64,000 nucleotides of DNA from Desulfotignum sp. Its GTDB lineage: Bacteria > Desulfobacterota > Desulfobacteria > Desulfobacterales > Desulfobacteraceae. Each line of letters opens with the position of its first letter. Within the stretch, counting starts at the first letter, position 1. The stretch covers positions 1 through 64,000 of the forward strand of contig JAABSO010000006.1 of assembly GCA_011390335.1 (NCBI GenBank). The letters run 5' to 3'. The notes beneath the pieces were generated by a model. It saw only the letters and a list, made by a program, of their open reading frames with translations, made no database searches and was not told the DNA's origin. The position numbers and the translations under genes were made by a program. Positions 18,292-27,474 of the stretch are shown piece after piece.

Positions 18292-19071
18292 TCAGGTAAG
18301 CATGTCCTGGATCCGGTCAAATTCCCGGCCGATGTCTTTAGGGTGGTGGGCATCAGATCCCATGACCAGTGCAATTCCTTTTTTCTGTGCTCTTTTCACA
18401 ATCCAGGGAGAGGGGTAGGGAACGGCAATGGGATGGGCCATGGCACCCATATTGATTTCCAGCTTCATTTTCTGGTCCCTGACAGCGTCCAGGGTGTCTT
18501 CCACCAGTTCCCGGTACCAGGTATCGGCTTCATTGAAAAACCGGTTTTTGGTATTGTGTTTTTTCAATACATCCAGGTGTCCCACTATATCAAACCATCC
18601 GGTTTGAACCGCTTCCTGCAGGGTATGGTAATATGCCCGGCAAAGGGTTCTGATATCCTTGTTGAAATTTTTGTCCAGGCAGGTGTGAAATTCAGCCCCA
18701 TTGCCGTTGACCATGCCCGGGGTGTTGCCCACAATCAGGGTGTGGACTGAAGCAATAGTGAGATCCCAGTCCATGGATGCGATGGATGCAAACCAGTCTT
18801 TGTGTTCCGGGATATATTCGATTTCCAGGCCTATTTTCACGGCCATTCTGCCCTCATATGCACGCTTTTCCCGGGTTATCTCTTTGCGGTATGCAGCCAT
18901 CTGCTCCATTTTCATGGCATACCGGGTGTCAAAGGGCAAGGGCACATGGTCGGTGATGGCAATGGTGGTCAATCCTTTTTCAAAGGCGGTTTCAGCCATT
19001 GCGGCGATTGTGGCGCTGCCGTCGGAATAGGTGGAGTGCATGTGGGTGTCATTGTGCAGATCAAGGGACAT
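18292..19071 (-). CDS. PHP-domain phosphatase (HisK/HisJ-like)
   Basis: 259 residues. PHP metal ligands: NDTHMHSTYSDGS (H10, H12, D18), AITDHVPLP, GLEIEY, ASVHTL, VGHLDVLKK and the final GSDAHHPKDIG. The family includes histidinol-phosphate phosphatase and phosphoesterases of sugars or nucleotides. Its length and the LEINMGAMAHP stretch suit the HisJ type, but no his genes are nearby, so the substrate is uncertain. The frame is isolated, with a dispersed repeat directly upstream. Confidence 0.88.
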   Translation of the reverse strand: MSLDLHNDTHMHSTYSDGSATIAAMAETAFEKGLTTIAITDHVPLPFDTRYAMKMEQMAAYRKEITREKRAYEGRMAVKIGLEIEYIPEHKDWFASIASMDWDLTIASVHTLIVGNTPGMVNGNGAEFHTCLDKNFNKDIRTLCRAYYHTLQEAVQTGWFDIVGHLDVLKKHNTKNRFFNEADTWYRELVEDTLDAVRDQKMKLEINMGAMAHPIAVPYPSPWIVKRAQKKGIALVMGSDAHHPKDIGREFDRIQDMLT

Positions 19072-19090
19072 GGGAAACGTCCTTATGCTC

Positions 19091-19160
19091 GAGTTTTTGT
19101 GTATGGTTTTTGGAAAACGGGGTCACAAGTCCAAGTTTAAAAAAAACTTGATCACCGCGT
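19091..19160 (+). repeat. dispersed CACAAGTCCAA repeat, copy 1
   Basis: Shares GTTTTTGTATGGTTTTGG-like sequence, GGAAAAC, TCACAAGTCCAA, an A-run and TGATCAxCGCGT with the element at 24361-24436. The left arm of the terminal inverted repeat is degenerate here. It lies just upstream of the PHP gene start. Confidence 0.65.
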
Positions 19161-19546
19161 TATAATAATCGGTGATGGCATAATGGGCCGAGCATTTCAT
19201 GGGAGCACATCCTATCATGCCTGTGTGGGATTTTCACTAGATTCCTGTTACATTAATATTACAGGGTGTCTGCATCCAAAAAGGTCGGTTTGCAGAGATT
19301 TTCATTGGACAACGGGCATGTCGTGCAGTTTTGTTAGGGCACCGCCTGGGGCTGTTGCTCTGCAGCAGCAAATTTGAGGATTCCTGACATCTGGGACTTT
19401 ATAATGCAACACACGCAATCACAAAAAGGTGTTTTAAATATGGTTGAGGCAAAGATTGCGTACAGGGCAAAACCAGGGCCAGACATGACAGGCTTGTTTA
19501 TAGCGTTACGGGTTTTGACATTTGTTCTTGACAGATCGGTGTTTTG
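19161..19546. other. intergenic region, no supported gene
   Basis: About 390 bases between the repeat and the TetR operator. A plus-strand 64-codon frame (19183-19377) has no ribosome-binding site or recognisable motif and is not called. TTGACA (19528-19533) is a plausible -35 element for the TetR gene, with a poor -10 (TAAGTT) 17 bases on. The rest may be decayed coding sequence. Confidence 0.4.
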
Positions 19547-19563
19547 TAAGTAAGTTTTACTCA
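19547..19563 (+). promoter_or_regulatory. candidate TetR operator
   Basis: TAAGTAA-GTT-TTACTCA is a 7-3-7 inverted repeat with one mismatch, 40 bases before the TetR start and overlapping the expected -10 region. Autoregulation of the TetR/acyl-CoA synthetase pair by the adjacent regulator is inferred from position. Confidence 0.5.
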
Positions 19564-19602
19564 CCTTTTGTGATTCGCAATTCTATGTAAGGATGCAGCC
19601 GT

Positions 19603-20208
19603 ATGAAATCTGTGTGCAAAAGCAGTCCGCCTGGCAAAATCAAGATCATGGCATCTTTTTCCACCCTGATGGGTACAAAAAATTTTCAGTCCATTACCAT
19701 TGCTGAAATCGCGAAAAATGCCGGGGTGACCGAAGGGCTGATTTACAAGTATTTCAAGGATAAAAAAGACCTGCTCCATCAGGTGCTGCACCAGCACTTT
19801 GCAGGATTTTTATCGCTTGTCCAGGACAGGACAGCAGCGGAAAACAGCTGTATGGAAAAACTGGAGGCTATTGTTTTAGCCAGTCTTGAAAGCTACAACC
19901 AGAACCGGGTGTTTGCCAGAATCCTGCTGCTGGAGGTACGCAACTCTCCGGCGTATTTTGATTCCTGTGCCTATGCCATGGTGAAAAAATACAGCAGGCT
20001 TATTCGGGAGATTGTCTGTGACGGTATTGCAAAAAAAGAACTCAAACCGGATACTGATCCGTTTTTATTGCAGAAAGTCATACTTGGGGCCATTGAGCAC
20101 ACCTGCCTGAAGCAGGTGATTTTTGACAGGGAACTTGATGTGCAGGCCGCATCCAGCGGTATTATAAACATTGTATCTTACGGGGTAAAAAATAATGGGT
20201 GCCATTGA
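19603..20208 (+). CDS. TetR/AcrR family transcriptional regulator
   Basis: 201 residues. The N-terminal helix-turn-helix is typical (SITIAEIAKNAGVTEGLIYK, then YFKDKKDLL), with a helical ligand domain after it. TetR regulators of fatty-acid or acyl-CoA genes release DNA on binding a CoA ester or acid. It overlaps the next gene, an ADP-forming acyl-CoA synthetase, by 14 bases, so it probably senses that enzyme's substrate or product. AAGGAT lies about 13 bases before the ATG. Confidence 0.92.
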   Translation: MKSVCKSSPPGKIKIMASFSTLMGTKNFQSITIAEIAKNAGVTEGLIYKYFKDKKDLLHQVLHQHFAGFLSLVQDRTAAENSCMEKLEAIVLASLESYNQNRVFARILLLEVRNSPAYFDSCAYAMVKKYSRLIREIVCDGIAKKELKPDTDPFLLQKVILGAIEHTCLKQVIFDRELDVQAASSGIINIVSYGVKNNGCH

Positions 20209-22411
20209 TATTGAAGCGGTCCTTGCAAAGGCTGCACAGGAAAAACAAAAACACATAACAGAAGCTGATGCCAAACAGATTTTTAGGGCCATGGGCATGC
20301 CGGTGGTCAAGGAATATCAGGCCAAAACCCCGGAAGATGCTGCCCGGGCAGCGGCGGTATCAGGATTTCCCGTGGTCCTCAAGGGCATGGGTGCAGCGGT
20401 TTTGCATAAAACAGAAGCAGACCTGGTGCACCTGGGGCTGACCACAAAAGGCCAGGTCATGGCAGCGGCCGGGAAAATGACGGCCCGTGCAGGCAATGCT
20501 TTGGAAGGGTTCCTGGTGCAGCCCATGGTTCAGGGAAAACGCGAACTTGTTGCCGGGATGTTCAGAGACCCCCAGTTCGGGCCGGTAATCATGTTCGGTT
20601 TAGGGGGGATATTCACCGAAGTTTTGGCAGATATTGTCTTTAAAATTGCACCCCTGGATGAGGCGGACATGGATGATATGCTGACATCATTTGCCGGTGC
20701 CGGCCTGCTCCGGGCCTTCAGGGGAGAGGCTGCCTGTGATATACAGGCAATAAAAGCTGTTTTAAAAGGGCTTTCCGATCTGGCAGTCACCTGGCCTCAG
20801 ATCAGAGAAATTGATATTAATCCGCTCATCATCCAGCCTGACGGTGCGCCTGTGGCAGTGGACGGGCTTATTATCACCGGTCCTTCTGCCAGGGAAAATG
20901 GATTGTCCCCCCGCATTGACTTGAAAACATTGGGGGCGTGTTTTTATCCTGCATCCATTGCCTTTGTGGGGGCATCTGCCTCACCGGGCAAGTGGGGGCA
21001 TATGCTGCCTTCCAACACCCTGTCCCGGGATTACAAGGGAAAAGTGTATCTGGTGAATCCCAAAGGCGGGACCATCATGGGCAGGCAGGTATACCGGTCG
21101 GTTTCCGACATCCCTGCAGATGTGGACCTGGCTGTGGTCACTGTGCCGGCCCGGCATGTCATGGACCTGATCCCGGAACTTGGGGTCAAAAAGGTAAAAG
21201 GGATGCTGCTCATCACTTCCGGGTTCCGGGAAGTGGGAGACCAGGGAGCGGCTTTGGAAAAAAAACTGGTGGAACAGGCACGAAAAGCCGATATCCTGAT
21301 TCTGGGACCCAATACCATGGGCATGTGCAATCCCCATGCAGATATTTACTGCAGTGCTGCCCATGCATATCCCATCCCCGGGTCCACTGCCCTGGTGAGC
21401 CAGTCCGGTAACATGGGCACCCAGCTTCTGGCCTTTGCCGAGCAGCAGGGTATCGGGATCCGGGCCTTTTCCGGATCTGGAAATGAGGCCATGGTCACCA
21501 TTGAAGACTATATGGAAGCCTTTGAAGCAGATGCCCTCACCCGCACCGTGGTTTTGTACATTGAAAGTGTCAAGGACGGCCGGCGGTTTTTCAACAGTGC
21601 CAGGCGGGTATCCAGAAAAAAACCGGTGGTGGTGCTCAAGGGCGGCCGCACCGCACGGGGCGAACAGGCAGCCGCCAGTCATACCGGTGCCATGGCATCC
21701 AATGCCCGGGTGTTTGATGCTGCCTGCCGTCAGGCCGGCATCATCCAGGTGGACCAGCCCATGGAACTGCTGGACCTGTCTGCGGTTTTTTCATCTCTGC
21801 CCCTGCCCCGGGGCAACCGGGTGGCCATCATGACCTTGGGAGGCGGCTGGGGGGTGATTGCCACGGACCTGTGCGCGGAATACGGGCTTGTGGTACCGCC
21901 TCTGTCAGAAGAAATCATCGGGCGGTTGAATGCTGTGCTTCCGGATTTCTGGAGCCATGGCAATCCTGTGGATCTGGTGGGAGAGGGCGATCCTGATGTT
22001 CCCAAAACCTGCCTGGAAGAGCTGCTCAAATGGGACGGGTGCGATGCGGTCATTCACTTAGGAATCCATGGCAAAAGGGTCCTGGTTAATAACATGGCCA
22101 AATCCATTGCCAAAACAGACCCATCCATTTCCAAAGAACAGGTGGCAGCCTTTAAACAGGTAATACTGGAATTTGAAGAAGGCTATACCCGGTATGTGGT
22201 GGAGATGACACAAAAATACAGCAAGCCCGTCTTAGGGGTTAGCCTGCTCACCGATGCCCTCAGCCAGACCCTGTACCGGTATGACGACTTGACGTATAAA
22301 GGGGTGTTTTTCCCTTCACCGGAACGTGCGGTAAAGGCGCTGTCCAGCATGCACCAATACCAGAAATGGTGCCGCTTGGTAAGCGCATATGATCCGATTG
22401 CGTCTGGTTGA
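20195..22411 (+). CDS. ADP-forming acyl-CoA synthetase, fused beta-alpha form
   Basis: 738 residues. Domain order: ATP-grasp_5 beta part (about 10-225: GFPVVLKGMGAAVLHKTEAD, GPVIMFGLGG, LRAFRGE), CoA-binding alpha part (about 245-345: GASASPGKWGHML, LVNPKGG), and the ligase domain (about 390-560: LVSQSGNMGTQLL, GSGNEA). The phospho-histidine loop is ASHTGAMASN, near residue 495. It makes acyl-CoA or, running in reverse, yields ATP from acyl-CoA and ADP. The common long form is alpha-beta, and here the order is beta-alpha. Substrate specificity (acetate, aryl or branched acids) cannot be read. Confidence 0.9.
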   Translation: MGAIDIEAVLAKAAQEKQKHITEADAKQIFRAMGMPVVKEYQAKTPEDAARAAAVSGFPVVLKGMGAAVLHKTEADLVHLGLTTKGQVMAAAGKMTARAGNALEGFLVQPMVQGKRELVAGMFRDPQFGPVIMFGLGGIFTEVLADIVFKIAPLDEADMDDMLTSFAGAGLLRAFRGEAACDIQAIKAVLKGLSDLAVTWPQIREIDINPLIIQPDGAPVAVDGLIITGPSARENGLSPRIDLKTLGACFYPASIAFVGASASPGKWGHMLPSNTLSRDYKGKVYLVNPKGGTIMGRQVYRSVSDIPADVDLAVVTVPARHVMDLIPELGVKKVKGMLLITSGFREVGDQGAALEKKLVEQARKADILILGPNTMGMCNPHADIYCSAAHAYPIPGSTALVSQSGNMGTQLLAFAEQQGIGIRAFSGSGNEAMVTIEDYMEAFEADALTRTVVLYIESVKDGRRFFNSARRVSRKKPVVVLKGGRTARGEQAAASHTGAMASNARVFDAACRQAGIIQVDQPMELLDLSAVFSSLPLPRGNRVAIMTLGGGWGVIATDLCAEYGLVVPPLSEEIIGRLNAVLPDFWSHGNPVDLVGEGDPDVPKTCLEELLKWDGCDAVIHLGIHGKRVLVNNMAKSIAKTDPSISKEQVAAFKQVILEFEEGYTRYVVEMTQKYSKPVLGVSLLTDALSQTLYRYDDLTYKGVFFPSPERAVKALSSMHQYQKWCRLVSAYDPIASG

Positions 22412-22600
22412 TCGCTGCCCGCACCCACTGGGGCTTGGTCAATATCCTTGGACTCACATCTGCATGCGATTACCCTGATTGATGCCGTGCACATGGCAGG
22501 GCAGGCAGCAGAGATCGGTTTTCAGGAGGACTTTCTGTTTCCAGACCGCCTGCGGGATACAACCAGAAGGGCCCTGCGGCGGTTGATAAACTGGGGTTGA
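22412..22600 (+). pseudogene. open frame after the acyl-CoA synthetase, possible gene remnant
   Basis: The frame immediately after the synthetase stop stays open for 63 codons and reads like protein (SLDSHLHAITLIDAVHMAGQ, then DFLFPDRLRDTTRRALRRL) before TGA at 22598-22600. It has no ATG with a ribosome-binding site. It may be a decayed C-terminus of a separate gene. I do not recognise the family. Confidence 0.3.
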
Positions 22601-22668
22601 AACTTGGCTTGTTTTATTCTAATGTATCCTAAAGACGTCTGGAACAAAAAATTGGAGGAAAAAAGGCC

Positions 22669-23460
22669 ATGCAACAGCAGGTTACCGTATCAACACTGAT
22701 GAAAATGAAACAGGAAGGCAAAAAAATCACCGCACTGACAGCCTACGATTTTCCGTTTGCACGGATGCTGGATCAGGCAGGTATCGACACTGTCCTGGTG
22801 GGGGATTCGTTAGGAATGGTGGTCCAGGGCAAATCAAATACCCTGTCCGTGACCATGGATGAAAGCATCTACCATACTGCCATGGTTTCCCGGGGCTGTT
22901 CCCGGGCCCTGGTGGTGGGGGATATGCCATTCATGTCTTACCAGGGATCTCTGGATGCAGCCGTGGAAAATGCCGGCCGATTTTTAAAGGAGGCAGGCGC
23001 TGCAGCGGTCAAGCTGGAGGGCGGGGCTGATGTCTGCCCGGTGATCACGGCTGTGGCCAAAGCCGGAATCCCTGTCCAGGCCCATATCGGCCTGACCCCC
23101 CAGTCGGTACACCAGATGGGGGGATTCAAGGTGCAGAGAGATGAAAAAAGGTTGCTCAAAGATGCACAGGATGTGGAGGCAGCAGGGGCCTTTTCAGTTG
23201 TCTTAGAGGGGATACCATCCCCCATATCCCAAAAAATTACCCAGGCCTTGAAAATACCCACCATCGGTATCGGTGCCGGTCCCCACTGCGACGGCCAGAT
23301 CCTGGTACTCCATGACATGCTGGGCATCAATGACCGGTTTTTGCCCAAATTTGTGAAAAAATACGCAGACCTGGCAGCTGAGACAAAAAAAGGGCTGGCA
23401 ACCTATGTTGATGAGGTGCGGCAAGGCAGTTTCCCATCAGATGCATATGAATACAAATAA
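22669..23460 (+). CDS. panB: 3-methyl-2-oxobutanoate hydroxymethyltransferase
   Basis: 263 residues, full length. Motifs: [36 protein letters not shown] with the metal Asp, [40 protein letters not shown] and [20 protein letters not shown]. It adds a one-carbon unit from methylene-tetrahydrofolate to 2-oxoisovalerate, giving ketopantoate for CoA synthesis. GGAGG lies upstream of the ATG. The following DUF2520 gene overlaps it, so both are in one transcript. Confidence 0.97.
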   Translation: MQQQVTVSTLMKMKQEGKKITALTAYDFPFARMLDQAGIDTVLVGDSLGMVVQGKSNTLSVTMDESIYHTAMVSRGCSRALVVGDMPFMSYQGSLDAAVENAGRFLKEAGAAAVKLEGGADVCPVITAVAKAGIPVQAHIGLTPQSVHQMGGFKVQRDEKRLLKDAQDVEAAGAFSVVLEGIPSPISQKITQALKIPTIGIGAGPHCDGQILVLHDMLGINDRFLPKFVKKYADLAAETKKGLATYVDEVRQGSFPSDAYEYK

Positions 23461-24343
23461 GACACAAAAAGGGTTTTGCGTCATCGGATGCGGTCGTGTG
23501 GGAACCCATCTGGCAGTGCACCTTACCGGCCGGGGGTATCAGCCGGCCGCCTTTTCCAGCAAAACCTTCGCATCGGCCCAAAATGCGGCTTTTCATGCCG
23601 GAGGAGGCAGGGTTTTTGAGAACGCGGCAGATGCGGCAAAAACCTGTGAACTGATTTTTATTACCACTCCGGATATCTGCATTGTCCCGGTATGTGACCA
23701 GATAGCAGCAGATGGCGGGTTCAATGAAAGCAGCGTGGTGTTTCATCTGTCCGGGGCCCTGTCTTCAGAACTCCTGGTATCGGCCCAAAAAGCCGGGGCT
23801 GAAACCGGTTCCCTGCACCCCCTCCAGGCATTTGCCCCGTATGAGCCCGGCCAGGCATCTCCTTTTACAGGTATCAACATGTCCGTTGAAGGTACTTCCG
23901 GGGCCGCATCCCTGGGAAAAAAGATTGCTGCGGCATTGCAGGCCCGGGCCTTTACCATTCCCACCGATGCCAAGACCCTCTACCATGCCGCTGCCGTGGT
24001 GGCTTCCAACTACCTGGTCACCCTGGAGCATGTTGCCCTGGCCCTGCTGGAACAGACCGGCCTGGACCAGGCCCGGGCCTATGAGATTCTGGCGCCCCTG
24101 ATCCAGGGAACCCTGGGCAACATCGCATCCAAAGGAAGCGTGGATGCCCTGACCGGGCCGGTGGTCCGGGGAGATGCGGCCGTCATAGCCCGTCACCTGG
24201 CAGATATTGACAAAAAAATGCCGCAGTTTTCAGGCGTATACCGGCTGCTGGGACAGCATACCCTGGATATTGCCAGGCTGAGAAAGGATTTTCCCAAAGA
24301 GGCTGACCAGCAGATTTCCGATCTGCTGAAAAATGATACATAG
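23441..24343 (+). CDS. Rossmann-like DUF2520 oxidoreductase
   Basis: About 300 residues. An N-terminal NAD(P)-binding glycine motif ([18 protein letters not shown]), then [30 protein letters not shown] and SLHPLQAF typical of the Rossmann-like/DUF2520 family. The C-terminal helical domain ([28 protein letters not shown]) resembles 6-phosphogluconate or ketopantoate reductase folds. It begins about 20 bases inside panB. The overlap suggests a role in pantothenate synthesis, possibly replacing PanE, but this is inference: family function is not established. No panE, panC or panD is in the window. Confidence 0.85.
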   Translation: MHMNTNKTQKGFCVIGCGRVGTHLAVHLTGRGYQPAAFSSKTFASAQNAAFHAGGGRVFENAADAAKTCELIFITTPDICIVPVCDQIAADGGFNESSVVFHLSGALSSELLVSAQKAGAETGSLHPLQAFAPYEPGQASPFTGINMSVEGTSGAASLGKKIAAALQARAFTIPTDAKTLYHAAAVVASNYLVTLEHVALALLEQTGLDQARAYEILAPLIQGTLGNIASKGSVDALTGPVVRGDAAVIARHLADIDKKMPQFSGVYRLLGQHTLDIARLRKDFPKEADQQISDLLKNDT

Positions 24344-24360
24344 AAAAAACAGCACCTGTA

Positions 24361-24436
24361 ACGCGATGCGATGATCAAGTTTTTTGTATGGTTTCTGGAA
24401 AACCTCTCACAAGTCCAAAAAAAATGATCATCGCGT
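24361..24436 (+). repeat. dispersed CACAAGTCCAA repeat, copy 2
   Basis: 76 bases with perfect 10-bp inverted ends, GCGATGATCA (24368-24377) and TGATCATCGC (24425-24434). These enclose a core TTTTTTGTATGGTTTCTGG, AAAAC, TCACAAGTCCAA shared with copy 1 at 19091-19160. It lies between the convergent DUF2520 and M16C genes. Size and folded ends resemble a miniature inverted-repeat or REP-like element. Confidence 0.75.
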
Positions 24437-24475
24437 GCAAGGCAGCGGCAGGAAGCTTGGGGGGGGCAATGGCGC

Positions 24476-27454
24476 TTATATCTTTATAAGTTCCAGTGGG
24501 GGCTGGCCTTCAGCTTCCAGCGTCTTATTGGCCTGCTCCAGCAGGGATTTGCTGGAGATCACCGATATGCCGGTTTTTAGGCTGTTCAGGTCAAAATACC
24601 TGTGGGCAATGCTCTGGATCCGCTGTTTGTCCAGCTTGAGCAGCTCATCCTTGAACTGCTGCCGTATCTCGTTGGTGAGTTTGGCAATATCCCGGTAAAA
24701 GGCTTTCATGGCTGCAGGGCCGGGGGTTTCCGGCCGGTCTATGTCTGAGCAGACCTGGAGAATGGCTTCCTTGACATCGGTCTGGGTATAATCGCCTTTC
24801 ATGATATAGTCACATGCCCGGGAATAGACATCCAGGGTTCTTGTGATATGGGGATCACGGTAGGAGCCAAAGGAAAAGATCCCTTCTTCTGTATTGTAGA
24901 CGGCGAATCCGCCGTATGCACCGCCTTTTTCCCTGATTTCCCTGTGCAGAAACAAAGAGCGCAGTATTTTGCTGATCACTGCAAGGCCCGGAGAATCTTC
25001 ATGGGTAATGCCCACCGCTTTAAAGGACTGGCCCACAAAGGAAACTGCTGTGTTTGTATACCACCCGTCCCTGGGCAGCCGGGTATCTCTGGGGATGTCC
25101 GGGGTGAAAAAAGCAGGCCTGGAACCGTTGTCCAGGGCGGCCATCATGCTGCCCACAGCTGCATCAGCCTGGCGGATGGCATCCGGGTTTCCGATGACAG
25201 CCGGCTTGAAATTGTCTTTTCGCAGCATGCTGGCTGCCATGGTATCGAGGTTGGCAGCCAGTGACTGTAAAACCGGTCCGGCAGTATCCGGATCAGTCAG
25301 AGTCTCTGTCATTTTTTTAATGGTTTTATACTGGGCAATGCCGTGCCACATCTCGTTGATATGGGATGCCATGGACAGGTGGCGCGATGACAGGGAAATG
25401 GCATACCTGTGGCCGGTGGATACAATGGCGGCTTCCATGCCGGCCTGGTATTGGAGCAGCAGGTTTTTTATGCGGTCCAGGTCGGAAAATCCGTAATCCA
25501 GAACAAATTCTTTTACAATATCAAACAGGTGCACCACATTCCGGTCCAGGGCCTTTCCCTGGAGGGCCAGAAAAACATGGGAATCCGCTTCTTTGTTGAA
25601 ATAGGTGCCGGAAAACGGCGACAATGTGACCCCACCGGTGAACAGATCCATTTTTTCAGCCATCTGCACATAGGACTGGCTTTGGGTACCGCTGTTGGTA
25701 AAGGCCCTGCAGAAAAACGGTACCAGAGGGAATGCGGGTGTTTCCACATGGCCTGCACCCACAGGGCAGGTAAAATACAGGATACCGGATGTGGCCTTGT
25801 CATAGCAGGTGGCGTTGCTGACCTGGTCCAGGTGGTCCGGATTGATGATTTCTATGCTGGGGGGCACATCTGCCAGCTCCAGGGTGGGCAAAACAGACAG
25901 ATCTTCTTGTTTTTCCTGGAGCTGTTCAAGGATTTGGGCATCATTTTTTATCTTTTCCAGGTCATTTTGGGAAAGCTGTTTGTAAATTTCTGCAAGCGCT
26001 TTGCGGGTTTTTTCCTGGGTGGTTTCTTCCAGATCCGGGTCTGGTGCCAGGGTGAACAATACCCTGTGGGGGTTGTCAATAAAGTAGGTCTGCAGTTTTT
26101 CTTCCAGAAAACCGCCTTGTGCAATGGCCTGTTTGAGCCGGTCCAGATCCTGGTCAATATTGATGCATGACACAGGATCTCCTTCATGTATCAATGTGCC
26201 GGCAAAGGAAAGCAGCAGTTTGATCCCGAAGGGATAGGGTGTATTGGTGATCTCTTTGTGGTAAAACTCAATCTGGTGGATGGCGGATGTAACAAGGTCC
26301 GGATCAATTCCCTGTGCAACCAGATTTTTGAGGGTGGCAAAAATAATGTCTTCCACTTTTGGTGCGGCATCTTTGGTGATGTCCTTGAGGCCGCACACAA
26401 ACATGGCATCCCGGTTGTCAGGTTCAAATCCGGAGGCATCCGCCAGGGCGGAACCCAGGTTGGAATCGATCAGGGCTTTCCGCAGCGGAGAGGCGGAATT
26501 GCCCATCAAAATCTGGTCAAGAATCGTGAGCACCAGAACTTCAAAGGAATCTTTGGCATCACAGGTCAGCCAGGCCACGCACCCCTGGTATTTTTTTGCC
26601 ATGTCGTCTGAATCGGAATAGGCATAAAAGTGGGTTTCCTGTCTTGGTGTCTGCCACCGGGGCTGGGGAGGTACAGCAGAGTCCACGCTGAGAAATTCAA
26701 ACTGCCGCAGCACCTTGTCGTCTATAAAGGCCAGGGTTTTTTCCAGGGGCAGGCACCCATAAGTATAGAACTGGGCATTGGAAGGGTGATAATACCGGCT
26801 GTGAAATGCCCTGAGATTCTGCCAGGTGAGTTTGGGGATTTCCAGGGGATCTCCCCCGGAATTGTTGCTGTATGTGGTGTCTGGATACAGGCTTTTGAGC
26901 AGGGCCCGCCCCATGACCTGGCTGGGAGAAGACATGGCGCCTTTCATTTCATTGTATACCACGCCTTTGTAAACCAGTTCCGGATCCTGGGCCGGATCCA
27001 CATCCAGACGGCATCCCTCCTGTTTGAAACTCAGTTCATCAATTTTCGGGAAAAATGCGGCATCCAGGTACACATCCATGAGGTTGAAGTAATCTTGCTC
27101 GTTCTGGGTGGCAAAAGGGTACATGGTCCAGTCTGAAGCGGTAAAGGCGTTCATGAATGTGGAAAGACTCCGCTTGATCATGGAAAAAAACGGATCACGG
27201 ACATTGAAGTTTTTTGACCCGCACAATACCGTGTGCTCCAGTATGTGGGCAACCCCTGTGGAATCGGTGGGCACGGTCCGGAAAATGACACTGAAGGTGT
27301 TTTCCTTGTCCTTGTTGGCGATGTGGAAATGCCGGGCACGGGTGTTTTTGTGGACCAGCTGGATCATTGTGGCATCAATGATGGGCAGAGAGGTGATATC
27401 CCGGACCTCGTAATTGTGTATAATCTGGCCCTGCGAAAATGTTGAAGAACTCAT
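24476..27454 (-). CDS. M16C metalloprotease, PreP/Cym1-like
   Basis: 992 residues. The inverted zinc motif HxxEH is at 70-74 (AHILEHTVLCGSKNF). The N-terminal domain pattern (DPFFSMIKRSLSTFMNAFTA, YPFATQNEQDYFNLMDVYLD) and the C-terminal lobe (REKGGAYGGFAVY, then GSYRDPH) match presequence-type peptidases of M16 subfamily C. These enclose and degrade unstructured peptides. There is no signal peptide, so it is probably cytoplasmic. It follows the small winged-helix gene by 20 bases in the same transcript. Confidence 0.93.
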   Translation of the reverse strand: MSSSTFSQGQIIHNYEVRDITSLPIIDATMIQLVHKNTRARHFHIANKDKENTFSVIFRTVPTDSTGVAHILEHTVLCGSKNFNVRDPFFSMIKRSLSTFMNAFTASDWTMYPFATQNEQDYFNLMDVYLDAAFFPKIDELSFKQEGCRLDVDPAQDPELVYKGVVYNEMKGAMSSPSQVMGRALLKSLYPDTTYSNNSGGDPLEIPKLTWQNLRAFHSRYYHPSNAQFYTYGCLPLEKTLAFIDDKVLRQFEFLSVDSAVPPQPRWQTPRQETHFYAYSDSDDMAKKYQGCVAWLTCDAKDSFEVLVLTILDQILMGNSASPLRKALIDSNLGSALADASGFEPDNRDAMFVCGLKDITKDAAPKVEDIIFATLKNLVAQGIDPDLVTSAIHQIEFYHKEITNTPYPFGIKLLLSFAGTLIHEGDPVSCINIDQDLDRLKQAIAQGGFLEEKLQTYFIDNPHRVLFTLAPDPDLEETTQEKTRKALAEIYKQLSQNDLEKIKNDAQILEQLQEKQEDLSVLPTLELADVPPSIEIINPDHLDQVSNATCYDKATSGILYFTCPVGAGHVETPAFPLVPFFCRAFTNSGTQSQSYVQMAEKMDLFTGGVTLSPFSGTYFNKEADSHVFLALQGKALDRNVVHLFDIVKEFVLDYGFSDLDRIKNLLLQYQAGMEAAIVSTGHRYAISLSSRHLSMASHINEMWHGIAQYKTIKKMTETLTDPDTAGPVLQSLAANLDTMAASMLRKDNFKPAVIGNPDAIRQADAAVGSMMAALDNGSRPAFFTPDIPRDTRLPRDGWYTNTAVSFVGQSFKAVGITHEDSPGLAVISKILRSLFLHREIREKGGAYGGFAVYNTEEGIFSFGSYRDPHITRTLDVYSRACDYIMKGDYTQTDVKEAILQVCSDIDRPETPGPAAMKAFYRDIAKLTNEIRQQFKDELLKLDKQRIQSIAHRYFDLNSLKTGISVISSKSLLEQANKTLEAEGQPPLELIKI

Positions 27455-27474
27455 ATGGATGATTTTCCGGTTAC

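Noticed and set aside
19183..19377. A 64-codon plus-strand frame upstream of the TetR gene
   Set aside because: Poor composition, no ribosome-binding site, no similarity that I recognise. Kept only as part of the unexplained intergenic region.
22409..22411. In-frame TGA at the end of the acyl-CoA synthetase as a selenocysteine codon
   Set aside because: The protein is already complete by domain, the context has no obvious hairpin after the TGA, and the following residues do not extend a known domain.
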